From the NCBI GenBank assembly GCA_012295275.1, contig CM022667.1:18635245-18699244 (forward strand): 64,000 bases of DNA. Reading direction: 5' to 3'. The notes under the pieces were generated by a model. It had not been told where the DNA came from, ran no database searches, and was given only the letters and a program-made list of their open reading frames with translations. Positions 63,693 through 64,000 of this stretch are shown one piece after another. The translations under genes were made by a program, and so were the position numbers. Origin of the DNA: Chrysomallon squamiferum. Taxonomy: Eukaryota; Mollusca; Gastropoda; Neomphalida; Peltospiridae. The stretch's first letter is position 1, and the number at the start of each line of letters is the position of its first letter.

Positions 63693-64000
63693 TGTGCTAG
63701 CCTACGACAAGGCTCACACTGCGGCAGGATGGCGAAGGATTGCAACAAACTATCTCTTTTCCTTGCAAATGGCGTTAAATTTACAATGGTCACCAGATGG
63801 CGCAATTCTTCAAAAACAACTGAACTCGGCAATAATCGAATATTTTCGTTTAAAGTCGGTAATTTACTTTTCTTCTCTACCCCTTTTTATTGTCACTAAA
63901 TAAATATGCATTAATATTAGCAAATATTTAAATGTTATTCTGACATTTGTACTGGTATAATCCTGTAAATAAACATCATTCGCAAAGAATCCAGTGAAAC
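63693..64000. promoter_or_regulatory. LSM14 5' flank
   Basis: The 200 bases upstream of the LSM14 ATG are richer in GC and CpG than the surroundings (GGCGAAGG, GATGGCGCAA, CTCGGCAATAATCG), as expected of 5' UTR and promoter. No specific element can be named. Confidence 0.35.

Noticed and set aside
63607-63903. Plus-strand open frame across LSM14 exon 1 and upstream, and a second frame from an ATG at 63730
   Set aside because: The first is the antisense shadow of LSM14 exon 1. The second (MAKDCNKLS) is short, has no domain and lies in the LSM14 5' flank.
1-64000. tRNA, rRNA or CRISPR-like features
   Set aside because: No A/B-box pair with a foldable cloverleaf, no rRNA segment and no regularly spaced identical repeats were seen; the regular arrays are microsatellites.

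Overview
This is a eukaryotic nuclear window: AT-rich, full of triplet and dinucleotide microsatellites, and built of intron-rich genes with GT-AG splice sites. All recognisable proteins are conserved animal proteins. The interspersed repeats (Tigger/pogo, mariner, hAT-type MITEs, a long-inverted-repeat DNA transposon) and the loose, AT-rich introns suggest an invertebrate. A mollusc, perhaps a cephalopod, is my best guess, but nothing in the sequence proves it. Exon models below come from reading frames, splice consensus and family similarity by eye. Every internal junction was checked for phase.

Layout, left to right: (1) 260-464, minus strand, the first coding exon of an unrecognised gene running off the left edge. 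(2) 3026-14959, plus, a POGLUT2/3 (KDELC) protein O-glucosyltransferase, 10 exons, ending in HDEL. (3) 15797-19731, minus, JMJD4, 7 coding exons with one GC-AG intron. (4) 21597-30950, plus, a 586-residue protein with two FYVE-like zinc fingers, 12 coding exons, family not recognised. (5) 33043-48807, minus, L-fucose kinase FCSK, 28 exons, 1101 residues. (6) 48234-48785, minus, a candidate 59-residue protein that reuses FCSK exon 1 in another frame and has its own terminal exon and poly(A) signal. (7) 53736-63692, minus, LSM14 (RAP55), 10 exons, 504 residues.

The genes do not form a pathway. POGLUT2/3 modifies secreted proteins in the ER, FCSK salvages free fucose, JMJD4 hydroxylates a translation-termination factor, LSM14 acts in mRNA repression and P-bodies, and the double-FYVE protein is probably endosomal. 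JMJD4 and the FYVE gene are divergent, and both have a splice acceptor just before the ATG exon, so a shared promoter with untranslated first exons near 20.8-21.2 kb is likely. POGLUT/JMJD4 and FYVE/FCSK are convergent pairs.

The most interesting items are the shared-exon small ORF at the 5' end of FCSK; a 2.84-kb transposon with about 630-bp inverted repeats and a 4-bp target duplication, sitting inside a tandem array that copies the 3' splice site of a FYVE exon; a pair of roughly 0.9-kb inverted repeats flanking exons 2-3 of LSM14; a duplicated exon in LSM14; and a nested transposon cluster at 49-51 kb.
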